Source: a virus. Taken from it: a stretch of 64,000 bases of DNA. This document shows positions 33,101 through 43,371 of the stretch, piece by piece (within the stretch, counting starts at the first letter, position 1; every line of letters begins with the position of its first letter). The translations under genes and the position numbers were made by a program. The stretch spans positions 1-64,000 of the IMG/VR virus record IMGVR_UViG_3300025626_000006; one strand, 5' to 3'. Below the pieces are notes generated by a model. The model made no database searches, was not told the DNA's origin, and worked only from the letters and a program-made list of their open reading frames with translations.

Positions 33101-36100
33101 TACCATTTGTTCCATCAGACCCATCAGACCCATCAGACCCATCGGAACCTGGCGTCCCGTCACCACCACCTTCGACTTTAAATACTTTTATTGAATCGGT
33201 TAATCCATCTTTAGTAACAGATATTGTTACAGGTAAAAATCCCTTGGTTTGTTGCATTCCACCTGCGGCTTGCCCACCAACCCACTTCAAACTACCACTA
33301 ACTATACCAGTCCCACTTGATACATCAGCGTTATCAAAATCAAATCCTGTTACTACTGAACCACCATTTCGTGTAATGGTTACGTCACTACTAGCGATAG
33401 TACCACTTAAGTTTTGTTGGTTAATACTGAATATAATATTAGATGGAGTTGCTGAAGTGTCTGAAGAATCATCAAATGCGAATACTTGCGAATCAACACC
33501 AATACTTAATAATTTAGCGGATGTACCATCTCCACCATCATCACCTTGACGTGCTACTGATAATGACATAGTTTTAGCAAGTTGTGTACTTGAACTTACA
33601 GCCGTTAGTATAACCGAACCACTAAATGGAGTTGTAGCTCCTGTGATTGTTACTGGGTTAGTACCACTTGTTGTTATATGAGCTGATGACGTAACGCTTA
33701 ATGTATAATTACTTGTTCTATTAGTTACACCCTCGAATACAAGCATTTCACTACTTGCACCTGCAAATGATATAATTTGATTTGAAGAACTTAATGGAAG
33801 TGTATGTGAGTCATTAGTTAATAATGCTGTTACTGCGTCTACACCATCTGAACCATCTGAACCATCTGAACCTGGAGTTCCATCTGAACCTGGTGTCCCA
33901 TCACCACCTGGTGTTCCATCTGAACCAGCAGTACCACCTTCAACTTTAAATATCGTTAATGAGTCACTTAGTGAATCTTTAGCTGCAGTAATTGTTATTG
34001 GTAAATTTGATTTTTGTCCTGCGGCTCCACCACTGGTTGTACTATTAGCAAATATAATTGAACCACTTACAATACCCGTACCATTAGATACATTAGCATT
34101 ATTAAAACTAAAACCAGCGATTGAACCACCACCAGCCCTTGTTACAGTTATATCACTACTACCAATAGTACCACTTAAGTTTTGTTGTTGAAAGCTAAAC
34201 TCTATTGTGGTTGGTGTTGCTGATGTATCAGCAGTATTATCAAAAGCAAATACTTGTGAATTTAAACTACCAATTAATAATTTAGCAGCAGTACCATCTG
34301 AACCATCGTTACCTTGTTTTGCTTTAGCAAGTGACATTGTCTTAACTAACTGAGTACTTGAACTTACAGCAGTTATAGTTAATGAACCGCTATCATGTCC
34401 CATGCCTGTAATTGTGAACGTTTTTGTTGATTGTGAAAATGTTACATTAGCACTTCCTGTTCCACTAAATGTATATTCAGATGTTTTATTATTAACACCT
34501 TCAAATACTTCCATATCAGTACTACCACCAGTAAAAACTGCAATCGTACCACTTGCATCAGCAGCGAATGTGTGATTTTCGTTTGTTAAGAATGTGGTTA
34601 CAGCATCAACACCATTTGAACCATCAGAGCCATCAGAGCCATCAGAACCTGGAGTTCCATCTCCACCATCTGAACCACCTTCAACTTTGAATACTTTAAC
34701 ATCATCAGAAAGAGAATCTTTAACTACCTCAATTGTTAGTGGTAAATCTGCTTTATTTGTTAGGTCTGTAAATGAAACACTACCACTCAGTTGACCACTA
34801 CCACCTGATACAACCCCACCTAATGATGGCGTAGTAATTGTACCACCACCAGCTTTAGTAATTGTAATATTACCAGTACCAACTGCACCACTTAGGTTTT
34901 GTTGGGATATAGTAAATACAATAGAGCTTGGAGTAGATGTATTATCTGAAGAGTCGTCAAAAGCAAATACTTGTGAATCTGTTGCTATTGTAAGTATTTT
35001 TGCGTTAGAACCATTTAGACCAGCCGTACCTTGTTTAGATTTGGCAAGTGACATGGTTTTAGTAAGTTGAACACTTGAGCTAACAGCCGTTATTGTTAGT
35101 GAGCCACTATCATGACCCATTCCAGTAAGGGTAAATGTTTTTCCACTTTGAGTAAATGTTACATTAGCACTTCCTGTTCCACTATATGTGTAAACTGAAG
35201 ACTTACTTGTTATACCTTCAAATACCTCAATGTCAGTTGAGCCGCCAGCGAAACTAGCAATTGTGCCAGTTGCATCAGCAGCAAAGGTATGAGATTCGTT
35301 TGTTAAAAAAGCAGTTACTGCATCTGACCCATCGGAACCTGGCGTTCCATCGCTACCATCGCTACCATCACTACCATCTGAGCCGCCTGTTCCACCCTCT
35401 ATTTTAAATATTTTTATTGAGTCACTTAAACCATCTTTAGTTACTACGACATCTAATGGTAATTTTGTTTTTGTAGCACTAACAGTTCCACTAAATGTAA
35501 TACTACCACTAACTTGACCACTTCCATCTGTAACATCTTGTTGTAATGTTGGGTCACTCAGTACATTATTCTGTGCATCGGTAATTGTTAAATCACCCGT
35601 ACCAATTGTACCACTTAGGTTTTGTTGATTAATGATTAATAAAATATCATTATCAATTGCTGTGTTACTTGAAGCACTTGCAAATGCAAATACTTGAGAG
35701 TCTGACGTTAAGGTTAGTACTTGAGCATCAGACCCAGCGAGTCCATCTGTTCCTTGTTTAGATTTAGCAAGTGACATTGTTTTAGCAAGCTGTGTACTTG
35801 AACTCACTGCTGTAATTGTTAACGAACCACTATCGTGACTCATTGAACTTATAGTAAACGTATTGGTAGATTGGCTAAAACCAACACCACTACTAGCGGT
35901 AGCACTAAAGGAGTATTCTGATGTTGAGTTTGTAACTCCTTCAAATACTTCCATGTCAGTTGAACCACCAGCGAATGATACTATGTTTCCATTACTTAGT
36001 GATGCAAATATATGACTTTCATTTGTTAAGAAAGTAGTTACAGCATCCGTACCATCAGAACCCGGCGTTCCATCAGAACCATCAGAACCATCAGAGCCAC

Positions 36101-39100
36101 CTGTTCCACCTTCTACTTTAAAAAGTGTTATGGTATCAGTCAAAGAATCTTTTGTTGCTGATATAGTTACTGGTAAATTACTTTTTGTAGAATTTAAACC
36201 ACCACTATTTAATGCGCCTGAAAATGTTATACTACCACTTACGATACCACTACCAGCCGATACATTAGTGTTATTAAGACTAAACCCAGTTACGTTTCCA
36301 CCAGCAGAAGAAATTGTAATATCACTACTATCAATAGTACCACTTAAGTTTTGTTGATTAAATGAGAATATTATATTAGATGGGGTTGATGTATTACTCG
36401 AAGCACTAGCAAAGGCAAATACTTGTGAGTTAGCACTTGCTATTAATGATTTAGCGCTACTACCATCTAACCCTGCATTTCCATCAGTACCCGGAGTACC
36501 ATCTGTACCATCTGTACCATCTGTTCCATCTATACCTTCTTTTGATTTAGCAAGTGACATTGTTTTAACTAATTGAACGCTTGAACTTACAGCCGTTATA
36601 GTTAATGAGCCACTATCGTGGGCGAATGATGTTATGCTAAAAGTTTTGGTACTTTGATTAAAACCTACACCAGCTGAACCTGTACCACTAAATGTATATT
36701 GTGAAGATTTATTTGTTATACCTTCAAATACCTCAATGTCGGTAGCTCCACCTACAAAACTTGATACTACACCAGTAGCACTTGCGGCAAATGTATGACT
36801 CTCGTTTGTTAAGAAAGCAGTTACTGCGTCAGTACCATCGGAACCTGGTGTTCCATCTGACCCGTCTGAACCATCTCCACCTGGTGACCCACCCGTACCA
36901 CCTTCTACTTTAAATATTGTTGTAGAATCGGTTAATGAATTTTTAGAAACTGAAATTGTTAGTGGTAAATCTGCCTTATTTGTTAAAGATGAGAATGCCA
37001 CACTACCACTTAATTGGCCGCTACCATTTGAAATAACACCATTGATTGCTGGGGTTGTAAATATACCACCACCAGCTTTAGTAATTGTAATATCAGATTG
37101 TGCGACTGCGCCACTTAGGTTTTGTTGAGATACAGTAAATACAATAGAGCTTGGGGTAGATGTATTGTCTGAAGCGCTATCAAATGCGAATACTTGTGAA
37201 TCTGTTGTAATAGATAATGCTCTAGCCGTATTTGAACCAGTAGCTTCTGCTAATACTGATGCAGTAGCTTCGTTAATAGCATCCTCAACGGATTGTCCAC
37301 CCGGTGTTCCATTTTCTATTCTAATCTGACCTCTTACAGTTAAAGATGACCCATCCCAAGTTAATTTTTCTCCTAAAGAAAAGTTACTTGCTGAGTCTAA
37401 ATAGAATCCTGTATTAGTGTTACTATGTACACCCTGTCCGATAAATAATTTACCAGCGTCCATTTTTATTCCACCAATCGAACCTGTGTTTGCTATGATA
37501 CCACCTTGGAGAAACACATTATCGGTCATTAATCCAAAACCTGGATTTGAGTTACCGAATACATAAGATGAATCTGCTAACCCACTTAAATCACCCAATC
37601 TTACTTTTAGAGCTACGTCATATAAACCACTACCTGTTCTTTCAACAATATCGATATATGGAGTTGCCGTATCATTTGGATTGGCGTTCATTTTAATGTA
37701 ACCAGTATTTAATTTACCAGTAGAAACAATGACTTGGCCATCTTCGTATGCTTGAGCCGCTGAAGATAGGTCACCCACAAAGTCTCCTGAAGAACCACTT
37801 CCATAAGCTCTCTGAACGTATATTCTACCATGAGTTTCGTCCTCATTAGAATTATCACCATCTACTGATGCTGATTGTAATAAGATGTATTCTGTTTGGA
37901 ATCCAGTGTTATCTACTTTTTTAGCTAAAAGTATTTCACCTTGTGAGAATCCACTAGCATTCTTTACAGACATTGTAGTTTCAGTTGATGTGACCGAACC
38001 TGTTATTGTTGTTGAGTTAGCTACCCATAATTGTCCACCAACGGCGTTTACCGATTCTTTTTCAAATGTAGTTGTTCTTAATGTACCTCTAATTCGTACA
38101 TTTTCAAATTCAGCAGTTCCATTTCCTTCAGATGAAATCTTCCATCCTTTTAATCCACTTGCAAAATCTCTGGTTTGTAAAATACCTTGAGGTTTCATTA
38201 TTAGGTTACCACCTTCAATAGAACCTGTTGTTATATCCCACCCACCTATTGATGCTGATACAAATTTAGCAAAACCACCCGCGTCAATAGAAGATGAAGC
38301 ATTTGCTTGTGTAGATGGGCTTCCATTAATTACGGCAGGAGTTCGGATATTATCTGTTGTTAAACTACCTAAAATAGTAGCATCAGCGCCAATAGTTAAA
38401 CTACCAGCTCCACTATTTGCTTTAGGGTCTAAGTGAAATAAAGATGAGCTGATTTCAATGTTACCACCAGAGCCACTCATAAACTGACTGCCAGGTGTAC
38501 CTATAAAAAACTTCTCAGCCTTTATATCTAATGTACCACTTCCTGATGTTGTGAAGATAAGGTGACTATTATCGTTATCACCAATGAATTGCATACCAAC
38601 TCCATCAAGTTGGTCAACCCCTACTGCTAAATTTCCACTACCAGAATATATTATGAATCCACCAGGACCTTTTCCCAATGAAGCTGATGTTAGTCCTTCA
38701 AATCCTACTGACCGTACGAAACCACTACTCGCACCACCAAGTTCAATACCACTACCTAATGCGTTTGATATAAAAATAGAACCTGTTATCAATGAACCTT
38801 TACCACCAATAAATGTATTTGCGGCGGGGAATACTACATCATCTATTAATATAAATGTTTTAGAAATTACCGATTCAGAATTTAAGAATTCTATTTTAAT
38901 TGTTTTTGGGTCACCAATATGATTTGTTGGGATTAAAACATCATATGTTATATTTTCAGTTCCATTTACAGTTGTTGATGATAATATTTCAAAATCACTT
39001 GGAACACCTTTAGATTTTATAGAAGTTTGTATAGTAACAACTTCACCAATAGAAGGTTTCAATGATGGTATTGTAAAACTACCAATTGAATTTAAATTTT

Positions 39101-40178
39101 CAGTTGTTGAATTTGATGCTGATGAAAAGTATTCAATTTCTGCTGGTATGTCAGCATAATCTGAGTATTTGTAAACGTGGTCTTTACTACCCGTTATTTT
39201 ATCTTTTATTTTTACAATACTACCATTCGTCAGACCTGTTATACTTGAAGTAAATGATGTTGGTTGTGCGAATGTTGGGCTGTCTTGTAATGGATACAAT
39301 GTAATGTTAGATAAGTCTAATCTAACTTCTGCCTTACCATTAAGCATTTCACCATTAAATTGACCACTTGATTGAAGTGATACGTCATTTCCAAAGTTAG
39401 ATGCATTATACTTAACATTAAAACTATCAGTTCTTAATGCCAGTTTAGTATCTATTCCTAATAATAATGGGTCATTACCCGTTACCATTTGGAAGTTAGT
39501 AAATGGTCGTAAACTAGCTGAAACAGTAGCTGTTGGTATTTGTGGTGCTTCGAACTCAAGAATAGCTGCCGAAGCGTCTTCAATAACAACTGGTATTTTT
39601 GTTGACCATTTTACAATTTTACCTGGTAGGGGTTTATTTTTTAATCGTCTACCAACACCACGTCCTGAACCTGAACCCCTACGTCTTAATAAAGGGGATT
39701 CATCATCTAAACTAATATCTCGTGATATATTAGATGGTAAAGCCTTTGACTCATTGTACCCACGACCTCGACCACTTCCACTACTACCACGCGCTGGAAC
39801 ATTACTTTGTACATTATTTTTAGCAGTACCTATAATTGTAATAGTCGCAGTACCTGGTGCTGTATTTTCTTTTGGATTTTCTCTATCGTTATATACCCAT
39901 ATTGTAATTACACGAGACCCATCGGAATATGTCTTATTTGGGATTTCGTAATATATAGGATTTCCAGCCGAATCTAATACTTCAACTTGAATTTGACTAT
40001 TGGGTTGTAATAAGTTTTTATTAGACCCAACTATTCTCATGGAATTTTTACCATACCCAAGATATGGTGGTAAATCCACAATATTAAAAAAATCAGATGA
40101 AGTTGCCGAATCATCAATGATGTCGGGCTTTATCTTATCAAGCTTTTGCTTAAATCGTTTTCTGTACTCTAATGCCAT
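29703..40178 (-). CDS. Giant tail fibre with collagen-like repeats and S74 chaperone (3491 aa)
   Basis: The N-terminus (1-130) probably docks to the baseplate. A long beta-rich shaft follows (about 130-1000), containing SGSGGNIEISSS-type units. From about 985 to 2770 there are seven similar modules, each with two beta domains joined by short Gly-Ser-Asp or Gly-Thr-Asp collagen-like linkers (GSDGSDGTPG). A second shaft and a distal domain follow. The last 132 residues are a peptidase S74 intramolecular chaperone: S-D-R-R-N-K (Ser3361, Lys3366), FKW, HYGLIAQDL, RYNELISPMIKSIQEL and a final coiled coil. In this family the chaperone cuts itself off after trimerisation. GGAG precedes the start. 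Host recognition is likely. Confidence 0.9.
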   Translation of the reverse strand: MALEYRKRFKQKLDKIKPDIIDDSATSSDFFNIVDLPPYLGYGKNSMRIVGSNKNLLQPNSQIQVEVLDSAGNPIYYEIPNKTYSDGSRVITIWVYNDRENPKENTAPGTATITIIGTAKNNVQSNVPARGSSGSGRGRGYNESKALPSNISRDISLDDESPLLRRRGSGSGRGVGRRLKNKPLPGKIVKWSTKIPVVIEDASAAILEFEAPQIPTATVSASLRPFTNFQMVTGNDPLLLGIDTKLALRTDSFNVKYNASNFGNDVSLQSSGQFNGEMLNGKAEVRLDLSNITLYPLQDSPTFAQPTSFTSSITGLTNGSIVKIKDKITGSKDHVYKYSDYADIPAEIEYFSSASNSTTENLNSIGSFTIPSLKPSIGEVVTIQTSIKSKGVPSDFEILSSTTVNGTENITYDVLIPTNHIGDPKTIKIEFLNSESVISKTFILIDDVVFPAANTFIGGKGSLITGSIFISNALGSGIELGGASSGFVRSVGFEGLTSASLGKGPGGFIIYSGSGNLAVGVDQLDGVGMQFIGDNDNSHLIFTTSGSGTLDIKAEKFFIGTPGSQFMSGSGGNIEISSSLFHLDPKANSGAGSLTIGADATILGSLTTDNIRTPAVINGSPSTQANASSSIDAGGFAKFVSASIGGWDITTGSIEGGNLIMKPQGILQTRDFASGLKGWKISSEGNGTAEFENVRIRGTLRTTTFEKESVNAVGGQLWVANSTTITGSVTSTETTMSVKNASGFSQGEILLAKKVDNTGFQTEYILLQSASVDGDNSNEDETHGRIYVQRAYGSGSSGDFVGDLSSAAQAYEDGQVIVSTGKLNTGYIKMNANPNDTATPYIDIVERTGSGLYDVALKVRLGDLSGLADSSYVFGNSNPGFGLMTDNVFLQGGIIANTGSIGGIKMDAGKLFIGQGVHSNTNTGFYLDSASNFSLGEKLTWDGSSLTVRGQIRIENGTPGGQSVEDAINEATASVLAEATGSNTARALSITTDSQVFAFDSASDNTSTPSSIVFTVSQQNLSGAVAQSDITITKAGGGIFTTPAINGVISNGSGQLSGSVAFSSLTNKADLPLTISVSKNSLTDSTTIFKVEGGTGGSPGGDGSDGSDGTPGSDGTDAVTAFLTNESHTFAASATGVVSSFVGGATDIEVFEGITNKSSQYTFSGTGSAGVGFNQSTKTFSITSFAHDSGSLTITAVSSSVQLVKTMSLAKSKEGIDGTDGTDGTDGTPGTDGNAGLDGSSAKSLIASANSQVFAFASASSNTSTPSNIIFSFNQQNLSGTIDSSDITISSAGGNVTGFSLNNTNVSAGSGIVSGSITFSGALNSGGLNSTKSNLPVTISATKDSLTDTITLFKVEGGTGGSDGSDGSDGTPGSDGTDAVTTFLTNESHIFASLSNGNIVSFAGGSTDMEVFEGVTNSTSEYSFSATASSGVGFSQSTNTFTISSMSHDSGSLTITAVSSSTQLAKTMSLAKSKQGTDGLAGSDAQVLTLTSDSQVFAFASASSNTAIDNDILLIINQQNLSGTIGTGDLTITDAQNNVLSDPTLQQDVTDGSGQVSGSITFSGTVSATKTKLPLDVVVTKDGLSDSIKIFKIEGGTGGSDGSDGSDGSDGTPGSDGSDAVTAFLTNESHTFAADATGTIASFAGGSTDIEVFEGITSKSSVYTYSGTGSANVTFTQSGKTFTLTGMGHDSGSLTITAVSSSVQLTKTMSLAKSKQGTAGLNGSNAKILTIATDSQVFAFDDSSDNTSTPSSIVFTISQQNLSGAVGTGNITITKAGGGTITTPSLGGVVSGGSGQLSGSVSFTDLTNKADLPLTIEVVKDSLSDDVKVFKVEGGSDGGDGTPGSDGSDGSDGSNGVDAVTTFLTNENHTFAADASGTIAVFTGGSTDMEVFEGVNNKTSEYTFSGTGSANVTFSQSTKTFTITGMGHDSGSLTITAVSSSTQLVKTMSLAKAKQGNDGSDGTAAKLLIGSLNSQVFAFDNTADTSATPTTIEFSFQQQNLSGTIGSSDITVTRAGGGSIAGFSFNNANVSNGTGIVSGSIIFANSTTSGGAAGQKSNLPITITAAKDSLSDSLTIFKVEGGTAGSDGTPGGDGTPGSDGTPGSDGSDGSDGVDAVTALLTNDSHTLPLSSSNQIISFAGASSEMLVFEGVTNRTSNYTLSVTSSAHITTSGTNPVTITGATTPFSGSVILTAVSSSTQLAKTMSLSVARQGDDGGDGTSAKLLSIGVDSQVFAFDDSSDTSATPSNIIFSINQQNLSGTIASSDVTITRNGGSVVTGFDFDNADVSSGTGIVSGSLKWVGGQAAGGMQQTKGFLPVTISVTKDGLTDSIKVFKVEGGGDGTPGSDGSDGSDGSDGTNGTDAISGFLSNDSHTIPVDNTGNVISLSGAQTEMFVFEGINDRTSNYTITHTSASYITTSGTNPVTVTSTNAPFSGSLVLTAASASVSISKTMSLAVSQQGNDGSDGTSAKLLIGSLDSQVMSFDDSSDTSATPLNIIFSFQQQNLSGAIGSSDISITTTQGTSITGFAFNNNNISNGTGIVSGSITWTGNNQTGGMAQTKGAFPFTISATKDGLTDAVKIFKVEGGADGGDGTPGGDGTPGGDGTPGSDGTPGGDGTPGSDGSDAISAFLTNDSHTLPLSSSGAIISFAGAGTDMFVYQGINNVTSDYTFSVTSSTHHTTSGTNPVTITGATTPFSGSIVVTAVSSSTQLAKTMSIAVALQGDDGSDGTDGTDGTDGTPGTDGTDGTPGTPGTPGGPGSPGSPGSPGSPGVDNQDFTFANENLTGVGPAPAGLLMTANVFGFHNQLTSANATLDDFTSYLDSSGNFFLGSGSVDGYLYWNNTAKELLITGSKAVLEVDKFFFGKDGVQYLSGSGGLIEISSSNFFMSSSGDTSIDGDIVARTGTFRNVRALGKPIQAGQSGSYNFLLDYPSGDTGELSSNSPSYPGQPYRISSDGPIWVETWVTGSDLDGVMGSGAGAGSIKKFGIAATGSSGGGAGIIATAVNKWHTIRGTQVAAAGKYLNQYSASLGNTALFKGGLTKWGGSSITTGGKPIGGITGFAGDDLSYMTAQKEFRTMMTEGGDYEDYQAGYWHSGGFYTGSFNIYDDVNNTAKVRMKGAGFANQITNAIFPRYGGTDGLGRNYLGIKSDTLSIGETTRFKDDCILLQFDTTWTGNWGGALMATMVEIIHDDPDDVDANNISNQGVVLWRDQRAAIYSGSPHRWDIPLSHALEKLNLGVPPGGSNANPEYRQLTQIKHFKIQLSWWKVNSSGGSTGEVAPQIRVSEMRMVKGMKASSINAGAVTLGNQVTLLAETYATTLQRALRVTGHVSPALDNTYDLGENGSNVRKRWDDIHATNGVIQTSDRRNKLEITGSNLGLDFVNSLNPVSFKWKETRNRNSWEIQNLTSGSRTHYGLIAQDLSSSLASAGVNTQQFAGITINPATTQVEPDGTIVENYAPWGIRYNELISPMIKSIQELSEEVSRLKLLISGSGD
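31870..37230 (-). repeat. Seven-unit module array in the giant fibre
   Basis: Each unit, about 230-260 residues, runs from S-Q-V-[FM]-[AS]-F through FKVEGG, a Gly-x-Asp collagen-like linker, D-A-[VI], FL[TS]N[ED][SN]HT, to a KTMSLA strand and a second short linker. Linker lengths differ between units. The last linker passes into GTPGTPGGPGSPGSPG. The units are diverged at DNA level, so this is older than the 60-bp repeats at the left edge. Confidence 0.82.
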
Positions 40179-40200
40179 TCATAGACTCCGTAATATGTAA

Positions 40201-43200
40201 CTATAAATATGAAACTTTTGAGAACCCCTTCACTTTACTGATATCTATTATCTGGTCGACCATATCTCGGGTCTTATCGATGTGTGAAATCGTGATAATA
40301 AAATCAAATTGTGTCTTAAGGTAATCAAATAATAAATATAGTGAATTAAAGTTATCCGTATCTAATGAACCAAATCCCTCGTCAATGGCGATAAAATTAG
40401 GTCTTGGTAGGTTAGATACATTAATTAATGCCGTTCTAATTGCAATTGATGAAATGAACTTCTCCATACCACTTGTTAATTCAAGAGGCCAAAACTCATC
40501 AGTTCCATATGCTATATATGAATTAATGTTTTTTCCATCAGTATTTAATAATACTTGAAAATCAACTATTGGTGATAGGATGTTGTTTATTTCTATTTCT
40601 AATTTTGGTAGTACTTCAGATATTAATTGGTATGGTATCCCATCTCTTCGTACACATTTTATGTAATATTCATATCCATTATATTTGAGTTCCATACCCT
40701 TTAGCTTTTCAATTGACTCGTTTACTTGTTTAATTGAATTTTCAGCTAATTTAATTTCAGAGTTCACGTCTACAATCTCATTGTTCAATGTGGATAGTTT
40801 CTCACGAATCATCTCTCGTGTGTCTTTAAAAGATTTTATCTTTTCGTTTAACAACTTATTATGCTCAACTGCTTGTTCTTGCTTTTTAGCTTGTTCAAGT
40901 TTTTGTTTTAAATCTTTTATATCTGAATCGTATTCTCTCACTTGAGACATACATTTATCATATACAAACGTAGCACTTACCCAATCCTTCTCTAATAACG
41001 TTAGCTCAGAAGATAGTTCTTCATATTCTAATAATTCCTTTTTAACATTAAATGTACGTCTTTCATCTAATAAGGATGTTTTGTCATTTAGCAATTTAGA
41101 GTATTGTTTTTGAGATGCTTCAATGTCTCTTTGTAACTCTATTCCTTTTTTAGCAAAAGGAGTGTTTTGATTCTTTACACAATGTTCACATTCATCATCG
41201 AATGATAATTGACCAATTCCTTCTAAATGAGATTTGTTGTGAGATATATCCAATTCAAGTGTTTGAAGCTTGGATTGAACTTCGTTAAACTTAGTATCTA
41301 ATTGTAAAAACTTTTTATTTGTTTCTTTTAAAGCTTTTATATCTAACTCTTTAAGTTTTGTTTCTACATCTGATTTAGATATCTCTATACTTTTTAATTG
41401 AGATAAATTAAAGGTACACTCTTTGTCTTGTGTTGTACGAAGGATATTTATATCTTTTAATGAAGATTCCAATTCATCAATATCACCAACATCTTCAGTT
41501 GCTTTTAAGTCCCTCATTTGAAATTCAATCTTAGTATTAGTGTTTTCTAATTTAAGATTTAAATCGTCTTTTTTAATATTTAAAGAATCAAGTGAACCTG
41601 TTATACTTGTTAGTGTTTGCTCTGCGTCTATTAACTTTGTAGGAAAATCTTGTTTCTTGTAATCCTTTAGTAACGTATTTAGTTCTCTAAATTCTTCACT
41701 AGCTATTTGATATAAGTCTTCAAACACATCCATATCTAAAAACTGAGCTAATAATTCTTTTCGTTCCTTTTGGGTTTTTTCTATAAATCCGCTACTATTA
41801 GATTGAGTTGACATTGCTGTTAAAACAAAATCTTCATATGTTCCAATATATTCACGAATGTTAGAATTAGTCTCTCTTCTTTGCTCTCCATTAAGAGACT
41901 CCTTTTGCCCATCTACCATACGATAGAATTCTACATCAACTTTTACAGTTCCCCTCTTAGGACTCTTCTTAGCGTGTCTCTCGATAAAGTATTGAATATT
42001 ATTTAATTCAAATTGGAATTTACAATCAAAACCCATCTTAGAATAATTTAAAACATCTTCAGCTCTGATTGTTCTTGAACATTTATCAAACATACAAAAT
42101 GATAGAGCATCCCAAAGTGTAGACTTACCACTAGCGTTTGGCGCAAATATTCCATAAGCCCCTTTCATATTAGTGAAGTCAATTACATTATTGTTTCCAT
42201 ATGAAAACATATTTGAAAATTCAAAACGTCTTGGAATCCAAGTTGAATTACTAATAACGTTATGTTTACCAAGTTTGTCGTTTAGGTTATTATTAATCTG
42301 AGTTACAACACTTAATTGTTCTTGGGTTAAATGGTCGGTCTCTTCTAAGTATTCACTAATAAGTTTATTTTGAAAACCAGTATCTCTTACGTTTTGTAAA
42401 ATAATTGATTGATGTTCAATATCACGTTTACGAGTAAGTACTTTTTGAACTGTAAGCTCTTGTACTTTACGACCTTTTTTAATATCTACTATTAGCTTAT
42501 TAAGCTGAGAAGCTTTTGTGTCTTTTACTCGTACTCGTATTCTTGGTTTATTAGGTATGGGGTTATCTGATACTATTTTACCATTCTCGATATCAATAGT
42601 AACGTAACCATAATCGTTGTGTATTTGAACAAACTCACTTGTTAAGGTTTCCATATCCCATACTAATATACCATGATTTGGATATTTAGCTTCACCATGA
42701 TTTTGAACAACGAGAGACCCAGGATACTTTATATGCTCGTTACCCATGACTGGGTTGTTTGGTTTATGAATATCACCTAACAATACTAAATCAAAGTTTG
42801 TAAAGTCACCTACTTTAACATTTTGGTTTTGAATAACAAACCCATGCTCTGTTTCTATATTATCGACAGGCCCATGAAACATTCCAATACGACCCTTGTT
42901 CTTTTTATATCCAGTAGCTTTAGGGAATCCAACTGTGGTGTCCCATATTGACTTATGTATAAAAGTATAACCACCAATACCAAAACCACCCGTATCTTTT
43001 ATATAGTGTAGGTTTTTATGTGATAATGCGTTGATGATTGGGCTAAGTGCGTCTAATCTTGATGTATTATTTAAGTTAGCGTCATGGTTACCAGGAATTA
43101 CAATTGTTGGTAATAAGTCAGCTAATCGAGTAAAGAACTCTTGTGTTAAATCAACTACTTCTGGAGACATATCCGTTTTTGCGTGAACAATATCACCTGC

Positions 43201-43371
43201 AATGTAAATGATGTCATTTTCCCTCATTGTGGTCAGAATATAACCATAAAGTTGGGAAAAGACCTCACGATACTCAGAGTGTCTTTTTAAATTTCTAATA
43301 TGTACATCGGCTATATGGTAAATCTTACCAATATTTTCAACACCGACATCAATGTACTTTATTTTTTTCAT
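40201..43371 (-). CDS. Mre11-Rad50 (SbcD-SbcC, gp47-gp46) single-chain fusion (1056 aa)
   Basis: N-terminal calcineurin-like nuclease (1-370): ADVH at 21-24, GDIVH at 59-63, GNHD at 94-97 and GDIH at 199-202 supply the metal ligands of Mre11/SbcD. Rad50/SbcC part (about 380-1056): Walker A APNASGKST at 410-418, a long coiled coil interrupted by a C-E-H-C zinc hook, then a signature-like LTSGMEKFISS and Walker B FIAIDEGFGSLD. T4 uses two separate proteins, gp47 and gp46, for DNA-end resection in recombination-dependent replication; here one chain carries both. The frame is continuous with no sign of a stop between domains. The start overlaps the primase stop by ATGA, so translation is coupled. 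Confidence 0.92.
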   Translation of the reverse strand: MKKIKYIDVGVENIGKIYHIADVHIRNLKRHSEYREVFSQLYGYILTTMRENDIIYIAGDIVHAKTDMSPEVVDLTQEFFTRLADLLPTIVIPGNHDANLNNTSRLDALSPIINALSHKNLHYIKDTGGFGIGGYTFIHKSIWDTTVGFPKATGYKKNKGRIGMFHGPVDNIETEHGFVIQNQNVKVGDFTNFDLVLLGDIHKPNNPVMGNEHIKYPGSLVVQNHGEAKYPNHGILVWDMETLTSEFVQIHNDYGYVTIDIENGKIVSDNPIPNKPRIRVRVKDTKASQLNKLIVDIKKGRKVQELTVQKVLTRKRDIEHQSIILQNVRDTGFQNKLISEYLEETDHLTQEQLSVVTQINNNLNDKLGKHNVISNSTWIPRRFEFSNMFSYGNNNVIDFTNMKGAYGIFAPNASGKSTLWDALSFCMFDKCSRTIRAEDVLNYSKMGFDCKFQFELNNIQYFIERHAKKSPKRGTVKVDVEFYRMVDGQKESLNGEQRRETNSNIREYIGTYEDFVLTAMSTQSNSSGFIEKTQKERKELLAQFLDMDVFEDLYQIASEEFRELNTLLKDYKKQDFPTKLIDAEQTLTSITGSLDSLNIKKDDLNLKLENTNTKIEFQMRDLKATEDVGDIDELESSLKDINILRTTQDKECTFNLSQLKSIEISKSDVETKLKELDIKALKETNKKFLQLDTKFNEVQSKLQTLELDISHNKSHLEGIGQLSFDDECEHCVKNQNTPFAKKGIELQRDIEASQKQYSKLLNDKTSLLDERRTFNVKKELLEYEELSSELTLLEKDWVSATFVYDKCMSQVREYDSDIKDLKQKLEQAKKQEQAVEHNKLLNEKIKSFKDTREMIREKLSTLNNEIVDVNSEIKLAENSIKQVNESIEKLKGMELKYNGYEYYIKCVRRDGIPYQLISEVLPKLEIEINNILSPIVDFQVLLNTDGKNINSYIAYGTDEFWPLELTSGMEKFISSIAIRTALINVSNLPRPNFIAIDEGFGSLDTDNFNSLYLLFDYLKTQFDFIITISHIDKTRDMVDQIIDISKVKGFSKVSYL
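40202..40209 (-). promoter_or_regulatory. Candidate late promoter box (TATTTATA)
   Basis: The coding strand reads CATATTTATAG, 24 bases upstream of the giant fibre start. It overlaps the last codons of the Mre11-Rad50 fusion gene, so it would let the fibre be expressed separately from the replication genes. Confidence 0.5.
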
